This document shows positions 11,303-23,544 of a stretch of DNA of 64,000 bases, in pieces. Position 1 is the first letter of the stretch. Each line of letters starts with the position of its first letter. The translations under genes and the position numbers were made by a program. The notes under the pieces are model-generated. The model was not told where the DNA came from. It saw only the letters and a program-made list of their open reading frames with translations, and made no database searches. Source of the DNA: Erythrophleum ivorense (lineage: Eukaryota; Streptophyta; Magnoliopsida; Fabales; Fabaceae); the NCBI GenBank assembly GCA_026724425.1, contig JAIUCV010000001.1, forward strand, positions 8,538,556 to 8,602,555, given 5' to 3'.

Positions 11303-14300
11303 TGTGAACACCGTATTTTGTCCAGACAAAGTATAAAAATAATAACAAAATTAAATTAACAAAAATACAAACAAAAAAGGAACAAAAGAAAGAAAATAGA
11401 AACTTAGGAGAAAATGAAAAAATGAAAAAAAATTAATTTAAAAGCCTTAGAAAACAAAGAAAAAGTTGAAAAAAAAGAGAAAGAAAAAAAAGGAGCCACA
11501 AAAAAAAAATAGAAAAAAAAAGAAAAAAAAAGTAAGACTAACAAAAAAAAGTTACCAACTATAGCCTAATTTGTTCAAGCCCATCAACACCACCCTTTTC
11601 TCAAGCCCATTTATCTTAACGAAAAAAACACAAGCAAACCAAAAATACCTTCACCCTAATACAATTCAAAAAAGAAAAAATCCAAGCTAAATTAAAATTA
11701 AAAAAAAGAGAGAGAATATAAAAAAGTAAAAGGACTCCAAAAAAAAAAGAGAAAAAAAATTAAGTCCCAAAAATAAATAAATATATATAAAAATAAAACA
11801 AAAACAAAGACAAAAAAATTAAAACCCAATTGTTTTCCAATCCAAACTTTAGCCCGATTATCTTAAGCCCATTAACCTGATGTCAAAAATAAAAAAGGGA
11901 TCAGAGAGGCCCAACTCCCCCCAACGAACTTGGATCCAACAAGAAACCCTACCCGGCCCTTTCTCCTTGGCACGACTCTAGGCGACCCCATTCAGTAGAG
12001 ACAGATGCACGACTCGAGAAAGGAAACAAAGCGCACAGAACAACAGACAAAAAGAGTAACACAGAGACAAGACGGGGCGGAGAAGGGCAGGAGCACGAAG
12101 GCAGATGCAAAATGAGAAGAGAAAGGCAAAGCCATCAGAGATCTGCAGTGATAGGCTTGAGGCGTGGGACTTTGTTCGCGTCCTTTCACTATCAGAGGCA
12201 GAGAGCTCTGAGGCAAATCAATAAAGAGGGAGGGAGGACGATTTCTCTGAAGAGGGAAGAGAGCGCGAGCGAGAAAGGGGGATTCGAACAGAGATCGGAG
12301 GGAGAGAACACGAAAGGGAGAAAGGAATTAAAAAATTAGAGACGGAAGGGATCGAAGCAGAGAGCGAGAGGCCGAGATTCGAGATAAAAGGAGGAGGATT
12401 AAAGAAAAAGGGGGGAAGGATTTTTCGAATTAGGGCTCGAGAAAGAAAGCACAAAAAAAAGAGATCGGGAGGGGGAGCTATGCAAGAGACAGAGAAGGGG
12501 ATCCTTTCGGAATAAACTTCGGGTTGGAGGGGATCGAAGGCCAACGAGCTCAGAAGGGAGGAAGAACTGAGGGGGAAGTCTCTGGGATTCGAAGGAGAGA
12601 AAACGAGCCCACTGATACAACTGATTCGCACTAAGCATGATTGAAGAGCATGAGAGGCTGGTGAATACAGTGGCAAGTGGGAGATTATAATCTGGTTCTT
12701 CTAAATTCACAAGTATTTCCTCTTGTAATTTTTGTTTTTTTTCTTGAAACAATACCAAATGTGATATTTGTATACACCAGGAAGCACACACAAGCACAAC
12801 TGTTCGCTTGTGAATATTTTATCTTTTATATTATGTATTTCTCTTATTTCCCTTTTTTAATCTTCTTCTGGAGTGGTCGTGTGGTCGTGTGGGAGTTCTC
12901 ATCCCCTCAGACACTTAAAAATAAGTTTAAGGGCCATGTGAGACAATAGGTTCCCTTGGCATCCTTTGGCCACATAAAATATTTCAACAAGTTTTAGGTT
13001 CCAAGGGCTCACATCAAGGTGACCTTGGCTCCAATAAAATGAACTTCAAGAAATAAAGAAAAACATGCACCAGAAAAGATAATCAAGCCAGCGAGAATAA
13101 AAATGGGGTTCCAAAAAAAAGTATAGTCAAATGAATTCCTACTAAAAATACATGCGCTCATAAAATACAGAATTTCGTTTTCAAATATAAGAATGAAAGG
13201 AGGTTAAAATCCAGTTTTTCTTTCTTCTAAAAAGAAAATATAATGATCAATGGGAGAAAATGCGAAGAAGTAAAATTAGTTTAGTTTTCTTAAACGTATA
13301 GGCTGGTTTTAAATTGAAAATACAAGAAAAGGTAAAATTAAACGTACCTTAGCAAATCAGAGCACCTCAACAATGTTTCAAATTGTTTTATTTGCTAAAA
13401 AAAAGGTATAATTTCAATTTTTCTTATCTTCTAAAAAAAAAAATATATATGAAAGGATAATAATAATTTTGGTGGGAAAAACCTAACCAATCTCTATGTT
13501 TTTCCTCTTCTCACCATAAGATAAAAACAAAAAAATTAATTAAATAAACAAACAAAAATAAATCAAAAGAAACAAGTAATAAAACAAAACAAAATAGATA
13601 AATAGAAAAAAAGAAGAAGAGTGAGAAAAAAATTTTAAAAAGATAAAAAATTGAAAATACAAGAAAGATAAAATTAAATTGTCTTTAGCAAACTAAAACA
13701 CATCAACTAGACCCCAAGCTTGTTTTATTTGTTAAAGATAAAAACAATTTTATTTTCCTTTCTCTATTAACCAAAAAAAAAAATAAGAAATAAAAAAATT
13801 AAAAAATATATATATAAAACAAAAACAAGCAAAAACATGAAACATAAAACAAGAAAAGGAGCCAATAAATCAATGAGCCAAATAAAAAGTTTTTCAAAAG
13901 AAAAGAGGAAAAATAAAAATCATTTTAAAAAACAAAAAAACAAAAAACAAAAAACAAAAACAAAAAATAGGGAGAAAAAAAAAAGAAAAACAAAACAAAT
14001 CTAAAAAAAATGATAAAAAAAAAGAGAGGAAGAAAAAGCTGAAAATACAAGAAGAAAATAAAATTAAATTTACCTTTAACAAATCAAACACATCAATGAA
14101 TTGCAAAATTGTTTTATTTGCTAAAAGGAAAAATAATTTTATCTTCTTTGTCCTTTCAAAAAATGTAACAAGAGTAAAATAAAAAATAAAAAATAAAAAA
14201 TAATAGACAAACAAAATAATAATAATAAAAAAAAACCAACAGACACTATTTTCGCATCGAACTACGTGAACTTTGATCCCTCTGAAAGAGTACGTAAGCC

Positions 14301-14751
14301 CTAGGCTCTCACCCTAGGTCAAGTTCGCCCCCTTGTAAATAACCATTTTCTTTTGATTTTATTTTTTTATTTTCTTTTAGCTTATTCTAAATTTTATTTC
14401 TTTAATTTCTTTTACTTTCAATTTTATTTCACTTAATTTCTTTATGTATTATTTTGCATGTGATTTATTAATGAGAGTTAAAATAGATTAAAGGCCATGG
14501 TAATTCTATACAACTAACTTAGGGTAACCGTTATTAGTAATGGGTGTTGTGGGATGCCTAACACCTTCCCCACTCACAATCGACTCCCGGATCTATTTTT
14601 CTGGTTCGTAGACCACATTTTTCGATATTCCAAATTAAAAAAGTTTTTTCAAAATTTTTCCTTTTCAAAAATAAAAATTTGGTAGTGACTCTACTTTATT
14701 TTAATTTTGATTTCGATTTAGTGCCGCACGGTCACATTTTCGTGTGTGACA
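11303..14751 (+). mobile_element. Solo LTR, family T (copy 1)
   Basis: Begins TGTGAACACCG and ends GTGTGACA, with an exact 5-bp target-site duplication CTAGG at 11298-11302 and 14752-14756. Length is 3449 bp. No internal region, primer-binding site or coding domain lies inside, so it is a solo LTR left by LTR-LTR recombination. It is very A-rich in the first 0.6 kb and purine-rich at 12000-12620. The segment near 12885-12945 matches the inverse of 32137-32200 in the copy at 30383-38113, which shares both termini. The family is not identified: large LTRs of this size occur in Ty3 Tat/Ogre- or Tekay-type elements. Confidence 0.9.
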
Positions 14752-14756
14752 CTAGG
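14752..14756. repeat. Target-site duplication CTAGG (right copy)
   Basis: Directly follows the terminal TGACA of the solo LTR. Confidence 0.9.
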
Positions 14757-15191
14757 TTTTTAACAAACACCATTAAAATATATTTTGAATTAGCAGCCCC
14801 TGTGGAAAGTATAATTATCACAAGATTACATAATGCTGCAGACGAGCATATCAGTATAGTATCCAATGCTGGCAATGCTTGAGCTAATTATACATCGACA
14901 AATCTAAAGACTTTGGAACAAGATCAAATTCCAAGTAAATAAAAAAGGGAATGAAACAAGAGGCCAAATTTGACTAATATTTGGTAGGTTAAAAGTCCAT
15001 TGGATTAATTATATATTGAAAACTATATAAATTTTCAGCTTGTAGAGACAACAAATAAATGCTCTGGGAATAAGATTATTAAATTAATAAAGTAAAATTT
15101 GCTAACATTCTTTTTCAAAAATTATATTTGGGTCTTATGACATTAATTTTGATATATATTACAAAATTTTTTATTTAATTTATTTTTTATT
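14757..15191. other. AT-rich spacer between solo LTR and copia element
   Basis: No gene recognised. The start (GTTTTTAACAAACAC, 14756-14770) is roughly the inverse of GTGTTTGATAAAAC at 11220-11233 across the solo LTR. The last five bases, TTATT, are the left copia target-site copy. Confidence 0.5.
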
Positions 15192-15375
15192 TGTTAAGGT
15201 AAAGAAGAGACTGTTGAGAGTTTATATAAAGAGAATGAAGAAGCCAAGATAAGAGAAGGGAATTCTTTCTTCACCCTACTGAAAGAAACATACAAGATGT
15301 TTATCGCATAAGATAGGCATTGGAGAGTTATAACAGATTCTATATTCTATTATAACTATTTAAACTTCTCTAACA
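15192..15375 (-). repeat. Copia 3' LTR
   Basis: 184 bp, partner of 41533-41716. The minus-strand sequence just before it (GAGAGAGCA, + strand 15376-15384) is a plausible polypurine tract. Confidence 0.93.
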
Positions 15376-15399
15376 TGCTCTCTCAATTTCATGTACCTA

Positions 15400-15967
15400 T
15401 CTACACCAAGAGTCTTCTTAAAATTTGAGAAAACAAAACTAGATACAGCCTTTGTCAAACCATTTGTAACTTGACTAGATACTAGAATGTGTTTGACTAT
15501 AATTTCCTTTGCAATAGCCTTTTCTCATAGAAAATGGAAGTCCAACTCTTTATGCTTAGTTTGTGCATGTAGAATTGATTAGCTGACATCATGACTGCAC
15601 TCAAATTCTCACACAAGATGTATGGAAGAGCTGTAAGCTAAATACAAAGTTCAGAAAGTAAGGATTTAAGCCATGACACTTCTGTAACAACTGTTGCCAT
15701 GCTTCAATGCTTTGCTTTTGTGCTTGAGTGAGCAACCATAGATTGCTTCTTGGAAGACTAAGACACAAGATTGTTACCATGAAAGAAACAAAAACCAATT
15801 GTGCTTTTCCGATCATTACAGTCAGATGCCCAATTTTCATGACAATATGCCATGATGATTTTAGTATTACAAGGCTTAAGTTTGAGTCCATGATCAAGAG
15901 TGCTAGCTAGATAATGAAGAATTCTCTTGACCACCTTCCAATGGGTCTTTAGAGGTGACTACATGAA
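15400..15967 (-). pseudogene. Copia RNase H remnant
   Basis: Follows RT toward the 3' LTR. The minus strand contains fragments matching the copia RNase H region (D.DW…, SK.Q..V..ST.AE…) spread over several frames, partly in the open stretch 15601-15897. Too broken to place active residues. Confidence 0.6.
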
Positions 15968-16840
15968 CTAACATACCTTGTTGATAGCAAAGCTTATTTT
16001 TGGCCTTGTTATCGTAGCATATTGTAAATCAGCTATTACTAATCTATAAAGATAAGGATCTTCCATTTTATCTTCTCCTTTCTTATAAAGTTTGAGACCA
16101 GTAGTCATAGGTGTATGTGTTCCTTTAGAGAAGGACATTTTAACTCTTGCAAGTATATCCCTTATATATTTTCCATATGACAAGTGAAGAGAGCCATCAA
16201 GTACAATTTTTGCTTCGATGCTAAGGAAATAGCTCAACATACTTAAATCCTTAATTGAAAACTCATTGTTCAAGGTTGCTATCAGAGCTGAAATTTCTTT
16301 GCTTAAGGTACTAATAATTAAAATGTCATTAACATAAATAAATATAAAGATTGTAGATTGCTTTAAGGCTTTGATGAACAAAGAATGATCACATTTGCTT
16401 GACGTGAAACCAAGCTGAAAGAGTGTGGAAGTCAATTTCTCAAACCAAGCTTTTGGAGCTTGTTTGAGACCATATAGTGCCTTGTTTAACTTGTAGATCA
16501 GTTACTTATTATAATGCTCAAATCCCTATGGTTGTTGCATATATACTTCTCCATGTAGAACTCCATTTAGGAAGGCATTATTCACATCAATTTGGTGAAC
16601 ATTCCGTCTGTGTGAGACAGCTAAGGAGAGAATGGTTTTGATGGTGACTGGCTTGATAACTGAGCTGAAAGTTTCATGAAAATCACTTCCTTCTTGTTGA
16701 TGAGAGCTTTTAGCTAAACGAGTGCTTTGTGCTTTAATATTGAGCCATCTGGATTTTATTTTACCTTATAAACCCACTTGCAACTAATGGCAGTTCCATT
16801 CGAAAGCAACTCAACTAATTGCCATGTCTGATTTCTTAAT
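15968..16840 (-). pseudogene. Copia reverse transcriptase
   Basis: RNA-dependent DNA polymerase. The best open stretch is 15968-16435 with FTSSKCDHSLF, IYVNDILI and the LHLSYGKYIRDIL region. Upstream, with stops and shifts, are weaker matches to the conserved …YGLKQAP.AW… and NAFLNG motifs. The catalytic YVDD box is YVND (16325-16336): the first Asp is Asn (GAT to AAT), which should abolish polymerase activity. Confidence 0.88.
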
Positions 16841-17003
16841 AGGGCAACATACTCATCTTTCATGGCCTACTTCCATTGTGGGGAAAGAAAAGTTTTCGTA
16901 ACTAAGGAAGGTTCTATTTTACTTGAATATATTCGAGTAAGTAGGATCTTAGGCTTGACAATGCCATTTTTGGATTTGGTGACCATCCTATATGTAGTGG
17001 TGG

Positions 17004-17596
17004 CTACCATGTAGAACAAGGTAATTGACCACAAGGAAGATCAATATATAGGTCATTTACATTGCCCTCTTCTCGAATAGAGCTAGAGGAGGTGGAATTA
17101 GTGGTAGGAGCTACAGTAGATATATAAAGGCCAAAACCTGTAGCACCATCTAGGGTCATTATACCTGCACTGTTAGGAGGAAAGGTAGTAATATCTAGGA
17201 CATTCATATAAGGTTGTGAGGGTACATGACAAAAGGAATGATTGTTCGAGGTGGAAGAATGAGAGGAGCACATGGAAAAATAAGGAAACATAGTTTCATT
17301 AAAGTGAACATCTTTGACAATAAAAACTTCTAACACTAGAAGATCAACACTTATATCCCTTATGAGAGAACTATACCCCAGAAAAACACATTCAGTGGAT
17401 CTATACTCCATTGTGTGTTGACTATATGGTTGTGTAAGGGGATAATAAGCATGGCCAAAGGTTCAGAGATGATAATAGCTTGGTTGTGTGTGATAAAGTT
17501 TTCAAATGGAGAAATGCCTCATAAGGCTATAGAAGGTAACCTGTTAATCAAATTGATAGCAATTTGAAAAGCTTTAGACCAAAATTCTAAAGGTAG
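17004..17596 (-). pseudogene. Copia integrase part 2 and linker to RT
   Basis: Continues the integrase after the solo LTR: PLEFWSKAF.IAINLINRLPS matches the copia integrase C-terminal region. A longer open stretch (17004-17411) contains CVFLGYSS and KDVHFNETMFP, normal copia spacer motifs before RT. Stops lie between the two parts. Confidence 0.8.
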
Positions 17597-17601
17597 AAAA
17601 G

Positions 17602-20600
17602 TGTAATACCATATATATCTAACCCTATTCATGGCATTCATAAGCTCCATATCATCATCAAAGTCATAAAACAATGATAATGGATTTAATTGCGTTACAT
17701 CATGCCTAAAAATTCATAATTCGTGTCACGTGGATCGTATGGGTTCATACCATGCATTCTTATATTTAAATACATCATTACAACTCATTTGCATCATAAA
17801 ATCTTGCTCATGACTCAAGAAAACCGAAATGGAGCATAAATTGAAGTTATTGAATTTCAGCCAGATTTGCCTCCATTCTGTCTAAAACTTTGAAAAATCA
17901 TAACTAAATTTAGAAAAATATAAATAATGTAATCTTGGTCATTATGGAAATCTTGGGATGTCTACTGGGTCCTGATGTTGTCACAATTTACTGATATGAA
18001 TTTTAAAAATATCCAATTAATTACAAAAAATTCCAATTTGAGTGAATGATACCAACCTAGAAAGCTGAGGATGTTAGCTAGAAGGTAAAAATCACTCAAG
18101 ACCAGTTCAAGCTCACTCAGACCCTGAATTTCGATCAAAACAGTGACTAAGGTCTGGTTGGACACTTGATACTGGACTGAATCTTCAAAAAATCATATCT
18201 CCCTCTCTAGACATCCAAATGAGGTGATTCCAGTTCACACAATTCACTTATGACCTCTAGTTTTTGTCTATAAAATTTCATGGCAATTGGACTTCATTTG
18301 ACCCCTAAGTGATAGAAAAACAATTCAGACCCAGTGGAACAGTACATTAGACATTTTCAAGAATTTTGGCCAACTTTGAAAATTCATCAAATATTCTCTA
18401 GACCTCAAAAAATTCTGCACTTTAGCTTCTCAAAAAGTTCTCAACATATTCTAATAGCATACCAAATCTCAAATCAAGAATAAATCATTTAATAAAAAAG
18501 TGATATAGGGTTCCATTTTTGTCACTTTTGACTCTATATAGAGGACCAAAATTGTTATTTGGCTTCCCTTGGGTTTTGACACCTTTTGGGCAAGTCTAAA
18601 AACATATTTAAGACTTGTGGGAGCTGCCCAAATGGTCTCAAACCATTTGCATCTCATTTTGGTCTCCTCACCCTCACTCATACACATTACACCAAGCTTT
18701 TCTCAAATGCATACATTGGCATAAGCATTCACTTTATGATCTAGAATACATACATCATACTCATTCATTTATCTATCACATAATATCATTTTTATATTTG
18801 TCCAAAGGGTCATAGACTATTTACAATCATAATATACATCATGAAGTCTCATGAGTCAAAAACACAAAAATCAAGCATAAGGGTGGCAATCTTCTTCCTT
18901 CAATGTGATTGGCTCCCATTACCATGTCCACTTGGTCCACCTAACATATTAGAACATTTAAGAGGAGAGAGTGAGATTCAAGAATCTCAATAACTCATCT
19001 CCCATTCCATCACACATAATATGTGCAAGCAAGTTCTATGAATGCATGTGTGCAAAAAATGGAAGTCATGAACATTTAAAATCAAGCTTGGCATAAAAAT
19101 ACATCATACAAGGCATTCAAGAGCTCACTAAGTATTTGGATTGGCTTCACACTTCTCTCCATGGTATTTGGACTTGTCTCACCCATTCTTTGAAATCTTT
19201 ATACTTAACCACACTCTTTGGGAGTCCACTTTACTTTTAGGAGACTTTTTACTTTGTCTCAACCAAGCTCAAGGGTTTTTGGCTCATCCTCACCATGGGG
19301 AAGAGTTCTTGGCCTCTCCACACTCAAGCAAGCTCAATCACATATCATATATTCATTTGAAAGCATAATGTGACATCAAGAGTCATGGTATATAAGAGCA
19401 TGCTAACATACTTTTCATAGCTAAAAAATATACATACACACATCATAAAACAAGCTAAACACACATCCATGCATGAGAGAAGGTGGAGAAAGCTACGTTC
19501 CACAAATTCACACACTTTTCCCTTTGAATCTAAGCTCCTCTTTTCGGCTACACACCCACAAAAGTGTGGGAAAAGTTTCTCTTGGCCTAGACATGATTTA
19601 AGGAAGCTAATTAGGTTCATGAAATAATTTCTAAGGTTACACCACTTGCTTAGACACTAGGTTATTCTATAAACCTCATTATGGTCCATAAAAGTACCTA
19701 ATGAAGCAACACCCCTCAAATGATTTCTAGACCTCATCATTTCCTTTCAAATATGATTCTTGACTCCTTTAAGCCTCTTGGAGTTATCACATCATTAAAA
19801 CAAAGGGCCTAACATCATATTGCTTCTTTAGGTGACAATATGGAACCTAAAACACTAACTCATTCTCTAAGCTTCCTAAATTTTTTCCAAAGCTTCCTCT
19901 CACATTCATGCATCATATATGACTCAAAAATGGGCTTGAAAAAATTTAAAACTCTCCCTAACTATGCCATCCCTACTTGGCCGAAACCTAGAGCGTAAAT
20001 GAGATTTAATGGCTTCTTGATTTTTTCTTGATGGGGGAACCATTTAGGGAGGTTGTTAAGAGTTGTAAGGGGTCAAGGAAATACTTAAATAGCTAAGGGA
20101 ACTTATTAAATCAGTTTTTACAATCCCCTTAAGTGCTCTACACTTTTCTAACTTCTAGGTTCATGACTTTCAATGGGGTTTTATTTATTTTCATGGAGGA
20201 AGAGGCATATGGGGGATCTCTTAAGGATCTTAGGAGCACATTTAAACATTCATTTAAGTCTAAGAATATTCATGTTAAATCAGATTTGCAAAGGAGCATT
20301 TGGATTCCTAATGGTTCCATCTTATTTCCTAATGCCCCTTTCTTGATTCTATTGGTTCATTCTTAATCCTTGCCACCTAAAACCCCTAATCCCTCCATGA
20401 ATTGGATAGAAAATGGCCCCTAAGAATTGGGCTCATGGTGGCAAAATTTGTGCAAGAGGAAGGGGGAGGAAGAAACTACCAAATAATGAAAGTTTTACCT
20501 TGTTTTCTTGCTTTTCTTTGCTTGCTCTTCCATTTGGTTGGACACTCCTCCACAAACATGAAAATTTCCTCCCTGATCTGGCCCAAAAACAATAGCAAAA

Positions 20601-21359
20601 ACTTAAAGAAAACCATGGAAAAGAAGAGGGAAAGAAGGAGAAGAGAGTTGGTGAAAGGAAAGGCTTGAAAAACTAAGAATTCCTTACCAAAATCTTAGCT
20701 TTTTCTTCTTATTTTCCCTTGCTATTGGTGCACCTAAGAGGGCTGGACAATTTCTCTGAAATCGGGCAGAAGAGAGTTAGTTAAAGGGAGGAGAGTAGGG
20801 ACATGTCTTTAAAAAAGTGTATGGAAGTTTCACTTTGCCATTTATTTTCACTTTTGCCCTTTGTTCGTAGCATTTTTGTTTCTTCTTTGTTTTAGCTCCT
20901 TTTTTAGAATCATCTTTTCCATTATAACATTTAGATTCCCAATTTAATAAAATGCCTTTGGAATTACTTAAATCGGAGCTAAAACCTTTTCGAACGAATC
21001 GGTCAAAGTTTAGGTCAACCGACGTCGGAAAGAATACACCAGAGAGGTTTTACCGGTCCTGGGGCTTCCCATGATTTTTGGGGCCTCTGAGAACCCTGGG
21101 CAACTTAAAATTTCCATTTAAAAAGCCCTCTTAGGTGCTTTTCCAAAATTGCACTTATTTACGAAAATGTCACTGGTCTTTCGACAAATTTTTTTGAATC
21201 ACTCTGATCCTGGTTTCTAGGCAACTCAAGGCTCAAATCCTCATTTTCTATTATTTAAAATTTTATTTTAATTTTATTTAGCATTAAATCACTCATCTCA
21301 GGGAGCTTGCTTTTCAAATTGGTCCGTTTCGGTGTTTTTACAACGTACCAGGTGTTACA
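17602..21359 (-). mobile_element. Solo LTR, Ty3-type family A/C, inside copia integrase
   Basis: 3758 bp, + strand TGTAATACC…GGTGTTACA. Exact target duplication AAAAG at 17597-17601 and 21360-21364. It has no internal coding region, so it is a solo LTR. In the minus direction it starts TGTAACACCTGG. It shares long stretches with 42362-45915 in the same orientation, for example ACGAAAAT and CTTTCGACAAATTTTTT at about 21160-21195 and 45720-45750. It also matches the inverse of 58790-59557. Open frames inside are chance. Confidence 0.92.
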
Positions 21360-21364
21360 AAAAG

Positions 21365-21790
21365 CATTAGCAAGAAGAGTAAGACCTATTTTAGTAATGA
21401 GTCTATGTTTACGTTTAGCCACACCATTTTGTTCATATACATAAGGGCATCTTTTTCTATGAAGTATGTCATTAGAGGTTAAGTATTAAGAAATTTTATG
21501 AAATTCTTCCTCCCAATTTGACTAAAAGGCCTTAATTTTTGTCTCAAATTGGAATTGAACCATATTCTTGAAGGTTAGAAAGGCATCATATGCTTCAGCT
21601 TTGGTTTAAAGTAGGCATATATTAAGTAAATTGGGTGAAGGCATCAATAAAATGAATGTAATAACTAAAGTTGTCATGAGATTTAATTGGTAAGGGTCCT
21701 TAAATATCAGAGTGGATGAGTTGAAGTGGCTTTGTATACTTTGTTTCAGAGGAGAAGAAGGGTTGTTTATAAGATTAGCCTAAATAGCAA
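21365..21790 (-). pseudogene. Copia integrase catalytic core, part 1
   Basis: DDE-type integrase that would insert the cDNA. Recognisable pieces are LIHSD near the start and YEQNGVAKRKHR (about 21402-21437) near the end. Copia integrases have QNGVAERKHR, and the Glu is the third catalytic residue. Here it is Lys (AAA at 21414-21416, a GAA to AAA change). Several in-frame stops occur. The sequence is cut by the solo LTR at 21359 and resumes at 17596. Confidence 0.82.
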
Positions 21791-22480
21791 GCTTTGCAAA
21801 ATTCAAAATCATTTTTATTACCATGAGGAAGATTACAATTATGTAGTACTTTGTTTATAATAGAGGTAGAAGGGTGGCCCAATCTGTTATGCCACAAGCT
21901 AAACATAGTGTGGGTATGTTGTACATTAGAAGAATTGACAAGATTACAAGAATTTGTAACTAAAGGAAAATGAGAGACCAAGGTAATGATGGGACTGTGT
22001 TGCTGTAAATGTGTGAATTGTATGCTGGTAACAACATAAAGACCTTTTTGAAGCTCCTTTGAACAATTTTTGACTAGTGGCTCGATCCTTAATAAGACAA
22101 GAAGTAGAGTGAAATTCAATATAGGCTTGCGTTATCATGGCATAACTTTGAGATACTCAATACGTTTTTAGTAATTAAAGGCACATAAAGAATATTGATA
22201 AGAGTAAATCAAGGTTTGAGATTAAAGAATGAAGATATGAATGTCTCGAGATAGAGACTACTAAACCTAATCCATCACCAATGTTGAAATGTTCTAGCCT
22301 ATTAAAGGTTGCTTTGCTCTTTATAGTGGTGCTATCAAAGGTTATGTGATTAGTAGCTTTAGATTTAAGATACCATGTAGGTTTAGCTACTGTGTCAGAA
22401 GTGGCAAGTAAGGCTGTTGTTTGATCCTTATTCTGAGACTTTGAATTGGGATGCTGATCTATAAGATTCGTAATAGACAA
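21775..22480 (-). pseudogene. Copia protease and pre-integrase region
   Basis: Two overlapping broken frames. The first has WYLKSKATNHIT at about 22345-22380, where copia proteases have W.(L/I)DSGA..H. Both the catalytic Asp and the Gly are replaced by Lys, so the protease is dead. The second has the GAG-pre-integrase motif LWHNRLGHPS (about 21870-21900) and the integrase zinc-finger end FCKAC. These domains would mature the polyprotein and begin the integrase. A frame break separates them. Confidence 0.8.
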
Positions 22481-22499
22481 TGCTTGGAAGGTTTAGTTA

Positions 22500-23122
22500 A
22501 AACGATACCAACATGTGCCTACAGAATGGCCAATTTTCCCACATAATTGGCAAGTAATCCCATATCTATTGTTACTCATTATAGACCTATAACTACGTTT
22601 GCCATTAAGTGATCTGACTCTTCCTCTATTAAAATTGGCTTGACCACCTTGTAAAGCTTGAGCAAGATTCATAGAGACATTAGAGCCTTCAATTTCCTTT
22701 GTATTTCTCTTAATTTGAGCTTTTTGAACAAAAAGTAATAACTCAATGTCAACAATAGTATAAGGGTAAAGTCTTATTGAAATTGAGGTGATGAAAGGAT
22801 CATACTCTTTAAGATGTCCTTTGAAAATTTAGTCTATATGATTTGAGGTAGACATTGGACATCCAATTGCCAATAATGCATTAACTGAAGCTTTAATTTG
22901 TAGCATGTAAATTATTCATGGAAATTGACCATTTCTTGGTGTTCTTAAGTTGAGTTTTCAACTATTTAATATTGGCATGTGTTTGTGAGGTAAAGAACAT
23001 TTATATTCGTTCCCAAACTTAAGTAGAAGATTTGCATCCAACTATTTCGACTAAGAACTCCCTTAGACATAGAAGAAAGCATCCAAGACATAAGCAATTG
23101 ACCTTGACAATTCCACAAGAGA
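22500..23122 (-). pseudogene. Copia gag (major part) with zinc knuckle
   Basis: Capsid-like protein of the copia element. The minus-strand translation near the Ty3 junction contains WNCQGQLLMSWMLSSMSKG, close to the conserved gag core of Ale-type copia. The CCHC knuckle CX2CX4HX4C (CQLCGKIGHSVGTC) is intact at 22511-22552. The upstream part of gag lies at 41280-41520, beyond the Ty3 insertion, and the two parts join in a sensible order across the AGAGA duplication. Stops and shifts are frequent between 22560 and 22950. Confidence 0.8.
23118..23122. repeat. Target-site duplication AGAGA (left)
   Basis: Identical to 41275-41279. It places the complete Ty3 element inside the copia gag. Confidence 0.92.
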
Positions 23123-23507
23123 TGTAACATCCCAATTTTTGTTTAGACGTAGAGTGTTAGTTATGACCTTAGAGAGGACATATGATTAAGCATTAAGCCT
23201 AAAGAGTAGGACATAGGTTGGAATAAGGGAGGAAATTAAATTATTAACTATTTGAACTTTTCTTATAAAAGATTAAAGAAACTAGAGAGATTTAAAAGTG
23301 AATTAATAGAAAAATTAATAATCATAAATAGTTATTAATATATACATATATATGTATGTATATATTTGCAATGAAAGATAACACAAAATTATATATATGT
23401 ATATTTAATGGTAAATTAAGTGATGATAAAGTATAAAAAAAATTATTAATAAAAAAATTTTGGTTAAATTTTAAAAATGTTTCAAATTATTTTAAAGTTA
23501 TCTTGAA

Positions 23508-23544
<37 letters not shown>

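Noticed and set aside
12112..12797. Open frames of up to 152 residues on both strands
   Set aside because: They lie in the purine-rich part of a solo LTR, overlap each other in opposite directions and have no family features.
13894..14214. 106-residue hydrophobic, Phe-rich minus-strand frame that could look like a membrane protein
   Set aside because: It comes from an A-rich low-complexity tract (AAACAAAAA-type repeats) inside a solo LTR.
20133..20668. Frames of 60-88 residues that might be small genes
   Set aside because: They lie wholly inside the solo LTR at 17602-21359, have no domain, and are not shared as open frames with the related LTR at 42362-45915.
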